Source: Pseudoxanthomonas sp. X-1
Lineage (GTDB): Bacteria > Pseudomonadota > Gammaproteobacteria > Xanthomonadales > Xanthomonadaceae
DNA: 64,000 bases
NCBI RefSeq assembly: GCF_020042665.1
Contig: NZ_CP083376.1
Coordinates: forward strand, 594,001-658,000
Direction: 5' to 3'
The notes under the pieces are model-generated. The model was not told where the DNA came from. It did not search any database and saw only the letters and a list, made by a program, of their open reading frames with translations. Positions 48,577-57,590 of the stretch are shown here, piece by piece; position 1 is the stretch's first letter; the number at the start of each line of letters is the position of its first letter. The translations under genes and the position numbers were made by a program.

Positions 48577-51500
48577 CAGACAACCTGCTCGATGGTTTCG
48601 ACGACCTGGCCCAACAGATCGAGGACCAGCGCAAGCAGCGCCTGCGCGCCGCCGCCGTCTCCACCGGCGACCAGCGTCCAGATGATGCCGCCCGCGCCAA
48701 CGACATCGCCGCGCGCCGCGGCCTGCCATTCGGGGTCGTTGCCGACAACTTGAAGGACTTCCACGAGCAGGACCGGCTCGATGACATCGACTCGGTCGGG
48801 CAGCGTGCGCCGGTGGTTGGTCAGTTCCTGGCCGATCCTCGCCGCATGGCGCTGGCCGGCGATGAGGCGCAGGGCCTGGAGCGGTTGTCCGGGAGCCTGG
48901 CCGGGACGCGCGAACCGGAGGACATGAGCTTCTTCCATCGCACGATCCGCAACCTGCTGCCGGTCGGTGATGCCACCTACAAGGCCAATGTCGGCACCTC
49001 GCTGGACTACATGGGCGCAAGGTTCCAGACCTCCGACGCCAAGGTGTTCTCGACCGCGGCGCAGTCTGTGGGCCGGATGCTGTCCTTCGCCAACATCGCC
49101 AACCGGTTCGTTTCCGAGCAGTACCAGCGCGCATCGGAAGCGGCGGGCGCGCGCGGCGATACGGAGCGGCAGCAGGCGCTTGCTCGCGTCGCCGAGGCGT
49201 ACCGCGACCCGACTGGCGTGGAGAGCTTCGTCCAGGGCGCGCAGGCGTTCACCCAGGATCTGACCGCGCAGCAGCAGGCCCTTGGCAGCCAGACCCAGCG
49301 CCCCGCCAGCGTGCGGGCGGCGATCGATGCGCCCGGCAACTCCCTGCGGTACTACGGCGGCATGCTGGCCGACTCGGTGCCCGCGATGCTGTTCGCGATG
49401 GCCACGCGCAGCCCACAGGCCGGTGCGGCTGCCATGGGCGCCACCACGGGCATGCAGACCTACGCGGACCGGGTCAACGAGGGCGCGGGCGACGTGCAGG
49501 CCCTGCGCGAGGGCGCGGCCCAGGGCGGCATCGAGGCGGTCGGCTCGGTGGTCCCTCTGTCGCATGCCTTCGGTGGTGGCGCGCGCCGCTTCATCACCAC
49601 GCCCCTGGCCGAGGCAATCTCGGAGGGCGCCACCCAGGCCGCGCAGGTCGACGCTGAGGATTTGCTGCAGGGCAAGCAGACGCCCAGCAGCGAGAAGTTC
49701 GCCCAGGTGATGGACGCGATGATCGTGGGCGGGCCGATGGGCCTCATCGAGGCCGCCGGCGGCGGTGCCCCGTCCCAGGCTCAGCAGCGCGCGTTCGGCG
49801 AGCAGGTGCAGCAGGCGGTCGCATCGGCTGACCAGGTCGCCCAGTTGAAGGACATCACCGACGCCGCAGCAGGCACCAGGCTGGTAGAGCGCTCGCCGGC
49901 CGACGCGGAGGCCTTCGTGGAGGCGTCCGGCGCCGGTAGTGCCCGGGTGTACCTGCCGGCCGACTCGGTCGCGACCCTATTCCAGTCGTCCCCTGGCACG
50001 CTGGAGGAGGCAGTCGGCGGCCCCGAGGTGTTGGCCGAGCAGATGGCCAGCGGCGACGTCACGATCCCCATGTCCAAGTGGGTGAGCGTCGTGTCCCGCA
50101 TGCCGAACGTCGAGGAGATCCGGCGCCATGCGCGGCTGTCCGCTGAGGGTATGTCCGAGGCCGAGCTTGAGAACTTCGATCCCGAGTCCATCGCCCAGGA
50201 GCTGGGCATCGGCCCGACCCAGGCCAGCGAGGCGCAGGCACCGGACACGGCCTCCGAGGTCCAGGCCGACGTCTACGCGCAGCTGCTGGCGACGCAGCGC
50301 TACACGCCGGCGCAGGCGGAGGCGCAGTCCAAGCTGTGGGGCGCGGCGTTCGGGCGCCTTGGCCAGATGACCGGTCAGGATCCTCTCGCCCTCTACCGGG
50401 AGCGCATGGCGGGCATCCGTACCGGGACCGACGTGGAAACGCGCGGCGCGACCTCGCTGGCCCAGGGGCCGGCGCCCACTGAGCCAGCCCCGGGCGCGGC
50501 GCTGCGCGAGCGCTGGGCGACCGACTTCGACACCGCCGCGGCCGACTATGCCGCCCAGACCGGCGAGTTCGACACGGAAGGCGGACGGGTGCTGAACACC
50601 GACTTGGCGCGCGAGTTGTCGCCGGAGTATCGCGCCGACCGCACGCGCAGCGCGGACGTCCACGAGGCGGCCAGCGACTTCGTCAAGGAGCTCTACCGCC
50701 GCAAGCTGGAGGCTCCGACGCCGGAGGGCATGAGCCCGACTGTGCTGTTCTCGGCCGGCGGAACAGGCGCCGGCAAGACCACCGGCCTGCGGGCGATGGG
50801 CGAGGCCCTGGGCAATCCGGAGATCATCTACGACACCAACATGAACACGTTGGAGTCGGCGGCTCAGAAGATCGATCAGGCGCTGGAAGCCGGCCGCGAC
50901 GTGAAGATCCTCTACACCTACCGCGACCCGGTCGAGGCGCTGCGCGGCGGCGCCCTGCCGCGTGCGATGCGCATGGCTGCCGAGCAGGGGACCGGCCGCA
51001 CCGTGCCGATCGCCGAGCACGCCAAGACGCACGCCGGCAGTGCCAAGGTGATCCGACAGCTGGCCGAGCGGTATGCCGGTGATGAGCGCGTGGAGGTGGT
51101 GGCGATCGACAACAGCCGAGGGCGCAATGCCGCGGCGCTGGTTCCGCTGGACAGCCTGCCTGAGGTGGTGGAGAATCGTCTCCATGAAGACCTCCGCGCC
51201 AGCCTCGAAGAAGCCCGCGCCGCCGGTGAAATCTCCGACGTCGTCTACCAAGGCTTCATCGGTCAGCCGGTCGAAGATGCCCAGCAATTGGGCGCAGTCG
51301 ATCGTGGACAATCTGAACCGGCAAACGGCCGTGAAGTAACCGACCAAACCCCGCCCACCGGCGGGGTTTCTGCTTCTGGGCAGGGCATCCTCCAGCGTGC
51401 GTTCGACTCGGTGCGCCGCTTCTTCCAGCCGGCCTACCACGGCACGCCCCACGAGGTGGAGCGTTTCAGCCTGCAGAAGATCGGAAGCGGCGAGGGGAAC

Positions 51501-54500
51501 CAGGCTTTCGGGTGGGGCATGTACTTCGCCAGCAAGCGCTCGGTCGCGGACTACTACGCTGCGGCCGTCTCCCGGGAGCAGCGCGAGGGCGATGCGGCGC
51601 TGTCGGAGGCGCGCGACAACCTGCGCGCCGCGCTGAAGGCTGAGGACGACCTGGGCTTCGACACCTTCGGCGAAGCGGTCAACAGCCTGCTGGCCGATGC
51701 GAATTGGCGCGATCGCTGGGATCTGACAGACGCCGATCGGGTCGGCACGGCGCTGGAGGCGTACCGCGCGCGCCGCGACGCCCTGCAGGGGAAGCTCTAC
51801 CAGGTCGAGGTGCCGGAGGACGCGAACCTCCTGGACTACGACAAGCCGCTGGGCAGCCAGCCGGCCGCCGTGCGCGAGGCGATCCAGCCGTTGGCTGCCG
51901 AGGTGTACGGAAACCAGTACAGCGTGGACCACATCGCCGCGTGGTTCACCGGCCAGGGCGGCGGGCCGAAGGCGGGCGACTTCGTCAGCCGGCTGGGCCG
52001 GTTCATGCAGTTCGAGCGTCGCGCCGAGAACGGCCCCCGTGCCGCCAGCGAGGCCATGCTTGCCGCCGGCGTGCCCGGGCTGCGGTATCTGGACGGCGGG
52101 TCGCGCGCGCAGGGCGAGGGCGCCTACAACTACGTGATCTGGGACGAGTCGGCCGTGGGCGACCTGCAGCGCCTCTACCAGGGCGACGAGAGTGCGCCGC
52201 GAGGGCAGATCGACGTGTTCCCCGACCAGCGCATGGCGATCAGCCTGTTCGAGTCGGCGGACCTGTCCACGTTCCTGCACGAGTCGGGCCACTTCTTCCT
52301 GGAGGTCTACCGCGACGCCGCGGCGGCCGAGGGCGCGTCACCGCAATTGCGCGCGGATTTCGACGCGCTGGTGCAATGGCTGGGCGTGGACTCGCCGGAC
52401 AAGATCGGCACCGAGCAGCACGAGCAGTTCGCGCGGGGCTTCGAGGCGTACCTGGGCGAGGGGCGCGCGCCGTCGGCCGACCTGCAGGCGGTGTTCTCGC
52501 AGTTCCGGGCCTGGCTGCTGGGCGTCTACCGCACCCTGGCCGGCCTCAAGGTCCAGCTGACCGACGAGGTGCGCGGCGTGTTCGACCGCATGCTGGCGAC
52601 CGAGGCTGAGATTGAGGTGGCCCAGGCCAGGTCCGGCGCGCAGCCCCTGGCGCGCACGGCCGCCGAAGCGGCGCAGCTTGGGCTCACCGAGAAGCAGTTC
52701 AACGACTACCAGCGCATGCTCGCCGCTGCGGCCGAAGAAGCCCGGGCCGAGGTTCAGCAGAAGCTGGAGCAGGCGCACACCCGCGAGCGTGAGCGCTGGT
52801 GGAAGGACGAGGCCGAGAACGTCCGCGGCGAGGTCCAGGCTGAGATCGAGGCGCAGCCGGCGGTGCGCGCGCGGCGCATCCTGGCCGGCGCTGCCGAAGC
52901 GGCAGGCGAGCCGGTGCCGGCGGCGCTGAGGGGCATGAAGCTGGACCGCGCGGCACTGGTGGCCGACTACGGCGCCGACCACCTCAAGAAGCTGGGCCGG
53001 GTCTACGCGCGGAAGGGCGGCGTCCACCCGGACGAGGCGGCGGCGCTGCTGGGGTTCTCGTCGGGCGACGAGCTGGTGCAGGGGCTGTGGGGCGTGGACC
53101 AGGCGTTGGCGGCGATCCCAGACGAGGTGCGCCGGCGCATGCACGAGCGGCACGGCGACCCGATGACCGATGGGTCGCTGCCGGCGCTGGCGCTGGAGGC
53201 CGTCCACAACTCCAAGCGTGCCCAGGTGCTCGACCGAGAGCTGGCGGTCCTGGCGCAGCTGGCCGGCGAGCCGCGGCCCAGCCGGCGCGAGCTGCGCGCC
53301 GTCGCTGAGGACGTGGTCGCCCGCAAGACCGACCGCCAGATTCGGCCCAACGATTACTTGGTGGCGGAGCGCCGGGCAGCGACCGACTCCGCGCGCGCCG
53401 CCGCCAGCGGCGACTATGGCGCGGCACTGCTGGCCAAACGTCGTCAGGCGCTCAATGCGGCGCTCTACGCGGCTGCGCGGCGCGCCAAGGACGAGATCGC
53501 CAGCAAGGCGACCGACATACGCAAGCAGAGCGAGGGCAAGGCGCGCGAACGCCTGGGCTTGGCGGGAGCCGACTACCTGGAGGCCATGGACGCCCTGACC
53601 GAGGCGTTCGAGTTCCGTCCAGTGTCGGCCCGGGAGGTGGCACGCCGTCAGTCGTTGCGTGCTTGGGTGGAGGCCAGGCAGGCCGACGACGACCTGACCG
53701 CCGTCACGGACACGCTTCTGGCGCGGGTAGAGGCCGAGCGCGTCACCAACTACCAGGACATGACGCTGGCCGAGCTGCGCGAGCTGCACGACGCGGTGAC
53801 CAACATCGCGCACCTGGCCAGACTCAAGAACGAGCTGTTGAAAGGGAAGGACAAGCGGGAGTGGAAGGCCGCGCAGGAGGAAATGGCCGGCGCGATCCGC
53901 ACCGCCTTGGCAGCAGGCAAACCGGTCCCGTTCTCGGACGCCGATCGCACCGTGATCCAGAGCGTGGGCTCGGCCTACGAAGGCCTGCTGGACTGGGTTG
54001 TGCGGCCGGAGACGGTCGTCGAGTGGCTGGACGGAGGCGAATCCGGCCCCTGGCACGACTACCTGTGGAACCAGGCCGAGGCCGCGCAGCAGATGCGGAT
54101 CGACTACCGCAAGAAGGTCGGGGGCATGCTCGCCGACATGGCCAACGCCATGACCAGCCAGCAGCGCGCGGACCTGCAGCGGAAGGTCTACATCCAGGGC
54201 CTGGGCCGGTCGGTGTCGCGCAACACGATCGTGGCGATGGCCCTGAACATGGGCAACGCTGGCAACCGCGACAAGCTCATGCGCGGCGGCTATCTGGCCG
54301 ACGGCAGCACGGTCCCCTTCAACACGGAGACGGTTGCCGAGATGCTGGGGCACCTGACCCCAGCCGACGGGCAGATGATCCAACGCATCTGGGATGCCGT
54401 GGACTCGCTGTGGCCGGACATCGAGGCGCAGCAGAAGCGCCTGTCCGGCGTCGCCCCGGAGCGCATCGAGCCGGTGCCCCTCATCTTCACCGGCGCCGGT

Positions 54501-55994
54501 GGCGCGCAGATCAGCCTGCGCGGCGGGTACTACCCGGCGGTGTACGATCCGCGCGCCTCGCGTGGTGGCACCCAACAGGCGCGCGCAGCCGAGGAGCGCA
54601 TCATGGGCGGGACGTTCTCCCGGGCCATGACCAGCAAGGGACACACCAAGGAGCGCACCGAGTACGCCGCGCCGATGCTGCTCGACTACCACGCGGTACT
54701 GTCGCGCCACCTCAACGACGTGATCACCGACCTATCCCACCGCGGCTACGTGAAACAGGCCTTGCGCGTTCTGGAGGACGGGGAGCTCAAGGGGCTGATC
54801 ATCGAGCGGCTGTCGGAGGGCGCCTACCACTCGCTCTACGGCAGCGTGAAGAACGCCGTCGCCGGCGCGTCGATCGCCGAGCCTGGGTCGAAGATGGCGG
54901 AAAAGCTCGCCGACGCCGTGCTCACCAACACGGCCGTCGCCGCGCTCGGCTTCCGCATCCCGCTGGTGCTGGCAAACTCGGTCGTCGCGCCGATCCAGGC
55001 CGCTGCGCGCGTCGATCCCAAGTATCTGGCCACCGGCTACACCGCCTACTACCGCAACCCTGCGGCGGCGACGCGCGCCATCCACGAGCTGTCGCCCTTC
55101 ATGCTGGACCGGGCCGACTCGATGGATTCGACCTACCAGCAGGTGCTTGGCAAGCTGACCGGAAAGAAGGGCATCCGCGCGGCGGCGATGAAGATGGCCA
55201 TGGAGGTTCACCGCTGGGTGGTGCCTATCTCGGAGCGCGCAATCTGGCTTGGCCGCTACCAGCAGGCCCTGGCCGAAGGTATCGGCCAGGCCGATGCGGT
55301 GCTGCTCGCCGACAAGTCGATACGACAGACCCAGCAGGCCGGCGCGCCCAAGGATCTCTCGGCCGCCGAGCGTGACCCCCGTTACAAGTGGGTCCGCATG
55401 TTCATCGGCCCGATGATCATCATGAACAACCGGCTGCAGGAATCCGGCTTGCGCGGGCTTTACCTGGGCCGAGTCCAGTCGCCGGCGCGGGCCTTGGGCA
55501 CGTGGCTATCGGCTGCCGTGCTGTCGAACGCGGTGTTCGAGCTGCTGATGGGGCGCGGCCCCGGAGACGATGACGACGACGGACTGGATGCCGAGGACTG
55601 GGCTGCCTGGCTCGCGCGCAAGTCGGCGCTGTTCCCTCTGCAGACCTTCCCGCTGGTGCGTGACGTCGCCGCGGCTGTCGATGCCGCCATAGAGGGCAAG
55701 CAGCAGTCCAGCCGGCCAAATCCGATCGTCGATGCAGGCGTGGCGCTCGCGCGGTTCGGACAGGCCGCATGGCGGGAGGGTCATGACTGGTTCGCCGAGG
55801 ACGACGAGGTCGACACCGAGAAGCTGCTCAAGACCGGCGTGCGCGCTGCCGGCCCGGTAACTGGCATCCCCAGCAATCAGATGCTGACCACCGGCGAATA
55901 CCTCTACGACGTGAGCACCGGGCAGTACACGCCGGACAATCCGGCCGAGGCTGCCGCCTACCTCCTCTATCGCCGACCCAAGGACAAGCAGTAG
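48573..55994 (+). CDS. Giant internal-virion polyvalent protein with P-loop, ART-like and HExxH domains
   Basis: 2473 residues. Order of parts: N-terminal Gly/Ala-rich helices (about 1-420); a beta/helical region (about 440-550); a P-loop/zeta-toxin-like kinase domain (about 700-900) with Walker A GGTGAGKTT, Lys735, and AMRMAAEQGTGRTVPIAEH. Next, an ADP-ribosyltransferase-like domain (about 950-1200: YHGTPHEVERF, FGWGMYFASKRSVADYYA, LRYLDGGSR). Then a metallopeptidase-like module with HESGHFF at 1236-1244 and later EQFARGFEAYL, followed by long coiled coils. The C-terminal domain (about 1830-2460: PISERAIWLGRYQQALAEGIG, FPLVRDVAAAVDAA) is typical of very large podovirus virion proteins. These domains suggest an ejected, multifunctional counter-defence polypeptide. 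Activity is not shown. Confidence 0.85.
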   Translation: MTDNLLDGFDDLAQQIEDQRKQRLRAAAVSTGDQRPDDAARANDIAARRGLPFGVVADNLKDFHEQDRLDDIDSVGQRAPVVGQFLADPRRMALAGDEAQGLERLSGSLAGTREPEDMSFFHRTIRNLLPVGDATYKANVGTSLDYMGARFQTSDAKVFSTAAQSVGRMLSFANIANRFVSEQYQRASEAAGARGDTERQQALARVAEAYRDPTGVESFVQGAQAFTQDLTAQQQALGSQTQRPASVRAAIDAPGNSLRYYGGMLADSVPAMLFAMATRSPQAGAAAMGATTGMQTYADRVNEGAGDVQALREGAAQGGIEAVGSVVPLSHAFGGGARRFITTPLAEAISEGATQAAQVDAEDLLQGKQTPSSEKFAQVMDAMIVGGPMGLIEAAGGGAPSQAQQRAFGEQVQQAVASADQVAQLKDITDAAAGTRLVERSPADAEAFVEASGAGSARVYLPADSVATLFQSSPGTLEEAVGGPEVLAEQMASGDVTIPMSKWVSVVSRMPNVEEIRRHARLSAEGMSEAELENFDPESIAQELGIGPTQASEAQAPDTASEVQADVYAQLLATQRYTPAQAEAQSKLWGAAFGRLGQMTGQDPLALYRERMAGIRTGTDVETRGATSLAQGPAPTEPAPGAALRERWATDFDTAAADYAAQTGEFDTEGGRVLNTDLARELSPEYRADRTRSADVHEAASDFVKELYRRKLEAPTPEGMSPTVLFSAGGTGAGKTTGLRAMGEALGNPEIIYDTNMNTLESAAQKIDQALEAGRDVKILYTYRDPVEALRGGALPRAMRMAAEQGTGRTVPIAEHAKTHAGSAKVIRQLAERYAGDERVEVVAIDNSRGRNAAALVPLDSLPEVVENRLHEDLRASLEEARAAGEISDVVYQGFIGQPVEDAQQLGAVDRGQSEPANGREVTDQTPPTGGVSASGQGILQRAFDSVRRFFQPAYHGTPHEVERFSLQKIGSGEGNQAFGWGMYFASKRSVADYYAAAVSREQREGDAALSEARDNLRAALKAEDDLGFDTFGEAVNSLLADANWRDRWDLTDADRVGTALEAYRARRDALQGKLYQVEVPEDANLLDYDKPLGSQPAAVREAIQPLAAEVYGNQYSVDHIAAWFTGQGGGPKAGDFVSRLGRFMQFERRAENGPRAASEAMLAAGVPGLRYLDGGSRAQGEGAYNYVIWDESAVGDLQRLYQGDESAPRGQIDVFPDQRMAISLFESADLSTFLHESGHFFLEVYRDAAAAEGASPQLRADFDALVQWLGVDSPDKIGTEQHEQFARGFEAYLGEGRAPSADLQAVFSQFRAWLLGVYRTLAGLKVQLTDEVRGVFDRMLATEAEIEVAQARSGAQPLARTAAEAAQLGLTEKQFNDYQRMLAAAAEEARAEVQQKLEQAHTRERERWWKDEAENVRGEVQAEIEAQPAVRARRILAGAAEAAGEPVPAALRGMKLDRAALVADYGADHLKKLGRVYARKGGVHPDEAAALLGFSSGDELVQGLWGVDQALAAIPDEVRRRMHERHGDPMTDGSLPALALEAVHNSKRAQVLDRELAVLAQLAGEPRPSRRELRAVAEDVVARKTDRQIRPNDYLVAERRAATDSARAAASGDYGAALLAKRRQALNAALYAAARRAKDEIASKATDIRKQSEGKARERLGLAGADYLEAMDALTEAFEFRPVSAREVARRQSLRAWVEARQADDDLTAVTDTLLARVEAERVTNYQDMTLAELRELHDAVTNIAHLARLKNELLKGKDKREWKAAQEEMAGAIRTALAAGKPVPFSDADRTVIQSVGSAYEGLLDWVVRPETVVEWLDGGESGPWHDYLWNQAEAAQQMRIDYRKKVGGMLADMANAMTSQQRADLQRKVYIQGLGRSVSRNTIVAMALNMGNAGNRDKLMRGGYLADGSTVPFNTETVAEMLGHLTPADGQMIQRIWDAVDSLWPDIEAQQKRLSGVAPERIEPVPLIFTGAGGAQISLRGGYYPAVYDPRASRGGTQQARAAEERIMGGTFSRAMTSKGHTKERTEYAAPMLLDYHAVLSRHLNDVITDLSHRGYVKQALRVLEDGELKGLIIERLSEGAYHSLYGSVKNAVAGASIAEPGSKMAEKLADAVLTNTAVAALGFRIPLVLANSVVAPIQAAARVDPKYLATGYTAYYRNPAAATRAIHELSPFMLDRADSMDSTYQQVLGKLTGKKGIRAAAMKMAMEVHRWVVPISERAIWLGRYQQALAEGIGQADAVLLADKSIRQTQQAGAPKDLSAAERDPRYKWVRMFIGPMIIMNNRLQESGLRGLYLGRVQSPARALGTWLSAAVLSNAVFELLMGRGPGDDDDDGLDAEDWAAWLARKSALFPLQTFPLVRDVAAAVDAAIEGKQQSSRPNPIVDAGVALARFGQAAWREGHDWFAEDDEVDTEKLLKTGVRAAGPVTGIPSNQMLTTGEYLYDVSTGQYTPDNPAEAAAYLLYRRPKDKQ
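51346..51369 (+). other. Terminator-like hairpin inside the giant gene (fossil gene junction)
   Basis: AAACCCCGCC (51346-51355)-CACC-GGCGGGGTTT (51360-51369) is a perfect 10-bp hairpin, followed by CTGCTTCTGGG. Six bases upstream, the +1 frame ends with ...IVDNLNRQTAVK and TAA (51337-51339). The giant frame reads straight through. It is between the P-loop and ART-like domains, and looks like an inter-gene junction of this phage embedded in a coding sequence. Confidence 0.65.
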
Positions 55995-56018
55995 TCCGCC
56001 ACAGCACACACGCCACCC

Positions 56019-56041
56019 GGCCCGCCACGCGCGGGCCTTTT
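56019..56041 (+). terminator. Rho-independent terminator after the giant gene
   Basis: GGCCCGC-CACGC-GCGGGCC (56019-56037) followed by TTTTC and then the RBS (CCGGAGATCGC) of the fibre gene. A 7-bp GC-only stem. It separates the virion-core cluster from tail fibre genes. Confidence 0.8.
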
Positions 56042-56057
56042 CATTTCCGGAGATCGC

Positions 56058-57590
56058 ATGACCATCACCAGCACCGACCAGCGCAAGGCCTACGAGGGCA
56101 ATGGCCTGGCCACTCAGTTCGTTGGCCCTCGCGCGTTCAAGGCGGAGCACTTGCGTGTGTTCGTCGGCAACGATCCCAGCTACACGTTGGTGCCAACCAG
56201 CCAGTACACGGTGCGCGGATTGTCCGCGAATCAGACGGTGGTGACCTTCAACACCGCGCCGGCGTCAGGCAAGGACATCCTGATCCTGCGGACAGTGCCC
56301 TACGATCAGCCGACCAGTGTCACCAATCAGGGGGTTTTCCTTCCGCAGATCCATGAGGACGCCTTCGATTACCGGGTGATGCAGATCCAGCAGCTGGTGG
56401 ATGGTTCGCTTTCGCTGGTGTTCGAGGACGGCAGCGGTGAGTTCGTATGGGATGCGAAGGGCTCGCGCATCATCAATCTGGGCAATGCGCTGAACCCCGG
56501 CGACGCGGTCAACCTGACTACGCTGTTCAAGTACATCGACCAGGCCGCGACGGGCGGAATCGGCGTGGATCCGAAATATTGGCCGTGGGTAGGCGATGGG
56601 ACAACCAAAGCTTTTCCGATCCCCGGCGCGGACGTGTCCAGCCCGCTGATGTTCGATACCGCGCAGGAGCAGACCGCCGGCGCCGGCCGCTACCTTGTGC
56701 TGGACCCGGCCGTCGATTTCACGATCGAGATCGCCAGCGATCCGACCGAGAGCCTGTTGCGCATGGCGGTCGCTCCGGCAAATGGCGTGCATGGCTTCAC
56801 CGTCATGCGCGGATTCGCTCGGCCTTACTCAGGCGATCCGCCGCTCACCACCGTTGCGCCGATCGTCACCACTGTCACTGCAAACACCGTGGTCGATGCC
56901 GCCTCGCAAAACGCGCTGCTGATCGTCGACGCGAGCGCGGACGTGACGATCACGATTCGTTCCAATACCGGCAGCTCAACGCAGGACTGGACTTTAGGTG
57001 AGGGGTTCAGCGTCCAGCAGAAGGGTGCGGGCAAGGTCACACTGGCGATGCAATCCGGCGGCACGATAACTCCGTCGCCGGGCTTCCTGGCGCAAACGCG
57101 CGGGCAGGGCAGCATTATCAGCGCGACCTGCACCAATCCCGCCACAAATGCCTGGGCATCCTCCGGCGACTTGCTGCGCGTGGCCAACACGGCCGACAAG
57201 CAGCACATCGCGCTGATCGATCGCTCGGTCCTGATAGGAACCAACATCACCGCGGCCGCAGGCACGGCCAAAAACAGCTTCACCATGCCTTACGGCCTGC
57301 TGCTGGACGCGGTGGCGGATGGCGGGCTGTATGCGACCCTGTCGGTCGCGCAGGCGGCGGGATCCCTCGTCACTGTGGACGTCAAGCGCAACGGCGTTTC
57401 GATCCTTTCGACCAAGCTCACGTTCGATAACGCCGAACGGACAACTGTCACCGCGGCGACGCCGCCCGTAATCCTCAGCGGAGGGAATGTCCTGAGCAAA
57501 GGCGATGAGATCACCATCGAGGTGACGCAGATCGGCACGGCCCTAGCCAAGGGCCTGACCGTGTATCTGGTCGGATCGAGGATTAGCTGA
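56058..57590 (+). CDS. Tail fibre protein (T7 gp17 N-terminal domain-like)
   Basis: 510 residues. Residues 1-150 (TDQRKAYEGNGLATQFVGPRAFKAEHLRVFVG, GKDILILRTVPYDQPTSVTNQGVFLPQIHEDAFDYRVMQIQQL) are the phage T7 tail-fibre virion-attachment domain. Beta-rich repeats follow, with TVTANTVVDAASQNALLIVD, and a C-terminal barrel-like region. It attaches to the tail and probably carries the receptor-binding subunit encoded next. Its stop overlaps the following ATG (TGATG-type). Confidence 0.85.
   Translation: MTITSTDQRKAYEGNGLATQFVGPRAFKAEHLRVFVGNDPSYTLVPTSQYTVRGLSANQTVVTFNTAPASGKDILILRTVPYDQPTSVTNQGVFLPQIHEDAFDYRVMQIQQLVDGSLSLVFEDGSGEFVWDAKGSRIINLGNALNPGDAVNLTTLFKYIDQAATGGIGVDPKYWPWVGDGTTKAFPIPGADVSSPLMFDTAQEQTAGAGRYLVLDPAVDFTIEIASDPTESLLRMAVAPANGVHGFTVMRGFARPYSGDPPLTTVAPIVTTVTANTVVDAASQNALLIVDASADVTITIRSNTGSSTQDWTLGEGFSVQQKGAGKVTLAMQSGGTITPSPGFLAQTRGQGSIISATCTNPATNAWASSGDLLRVANTADKQHIALIDRSVLIGTNITAAAGTAKNSFTMPYGLLLDAVADGGLYATLSVAQAAGSLVTVDVKRNGVSILSTKLTFDNAERTTVTAATPPVILSGGNVLSKGDEITIEVTQIGTALAKGLTVYLVGSRIS

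Noticed and set aside
46357..49134. 925-residue open frame on the minus strand opposite the core protein and giant gene
   Set aside because: It is the GC-rich antisense shadow of well-supported core genes; Arg/Gly/Val-rich composition, no domains, no ribosome site.
52338..54710. 790-residue minus-strand frame inside the giant gene
   Set aside because: Antisense shadow with Arg/His/Leu-rich composition; the plus-strand frame has recognised domains.
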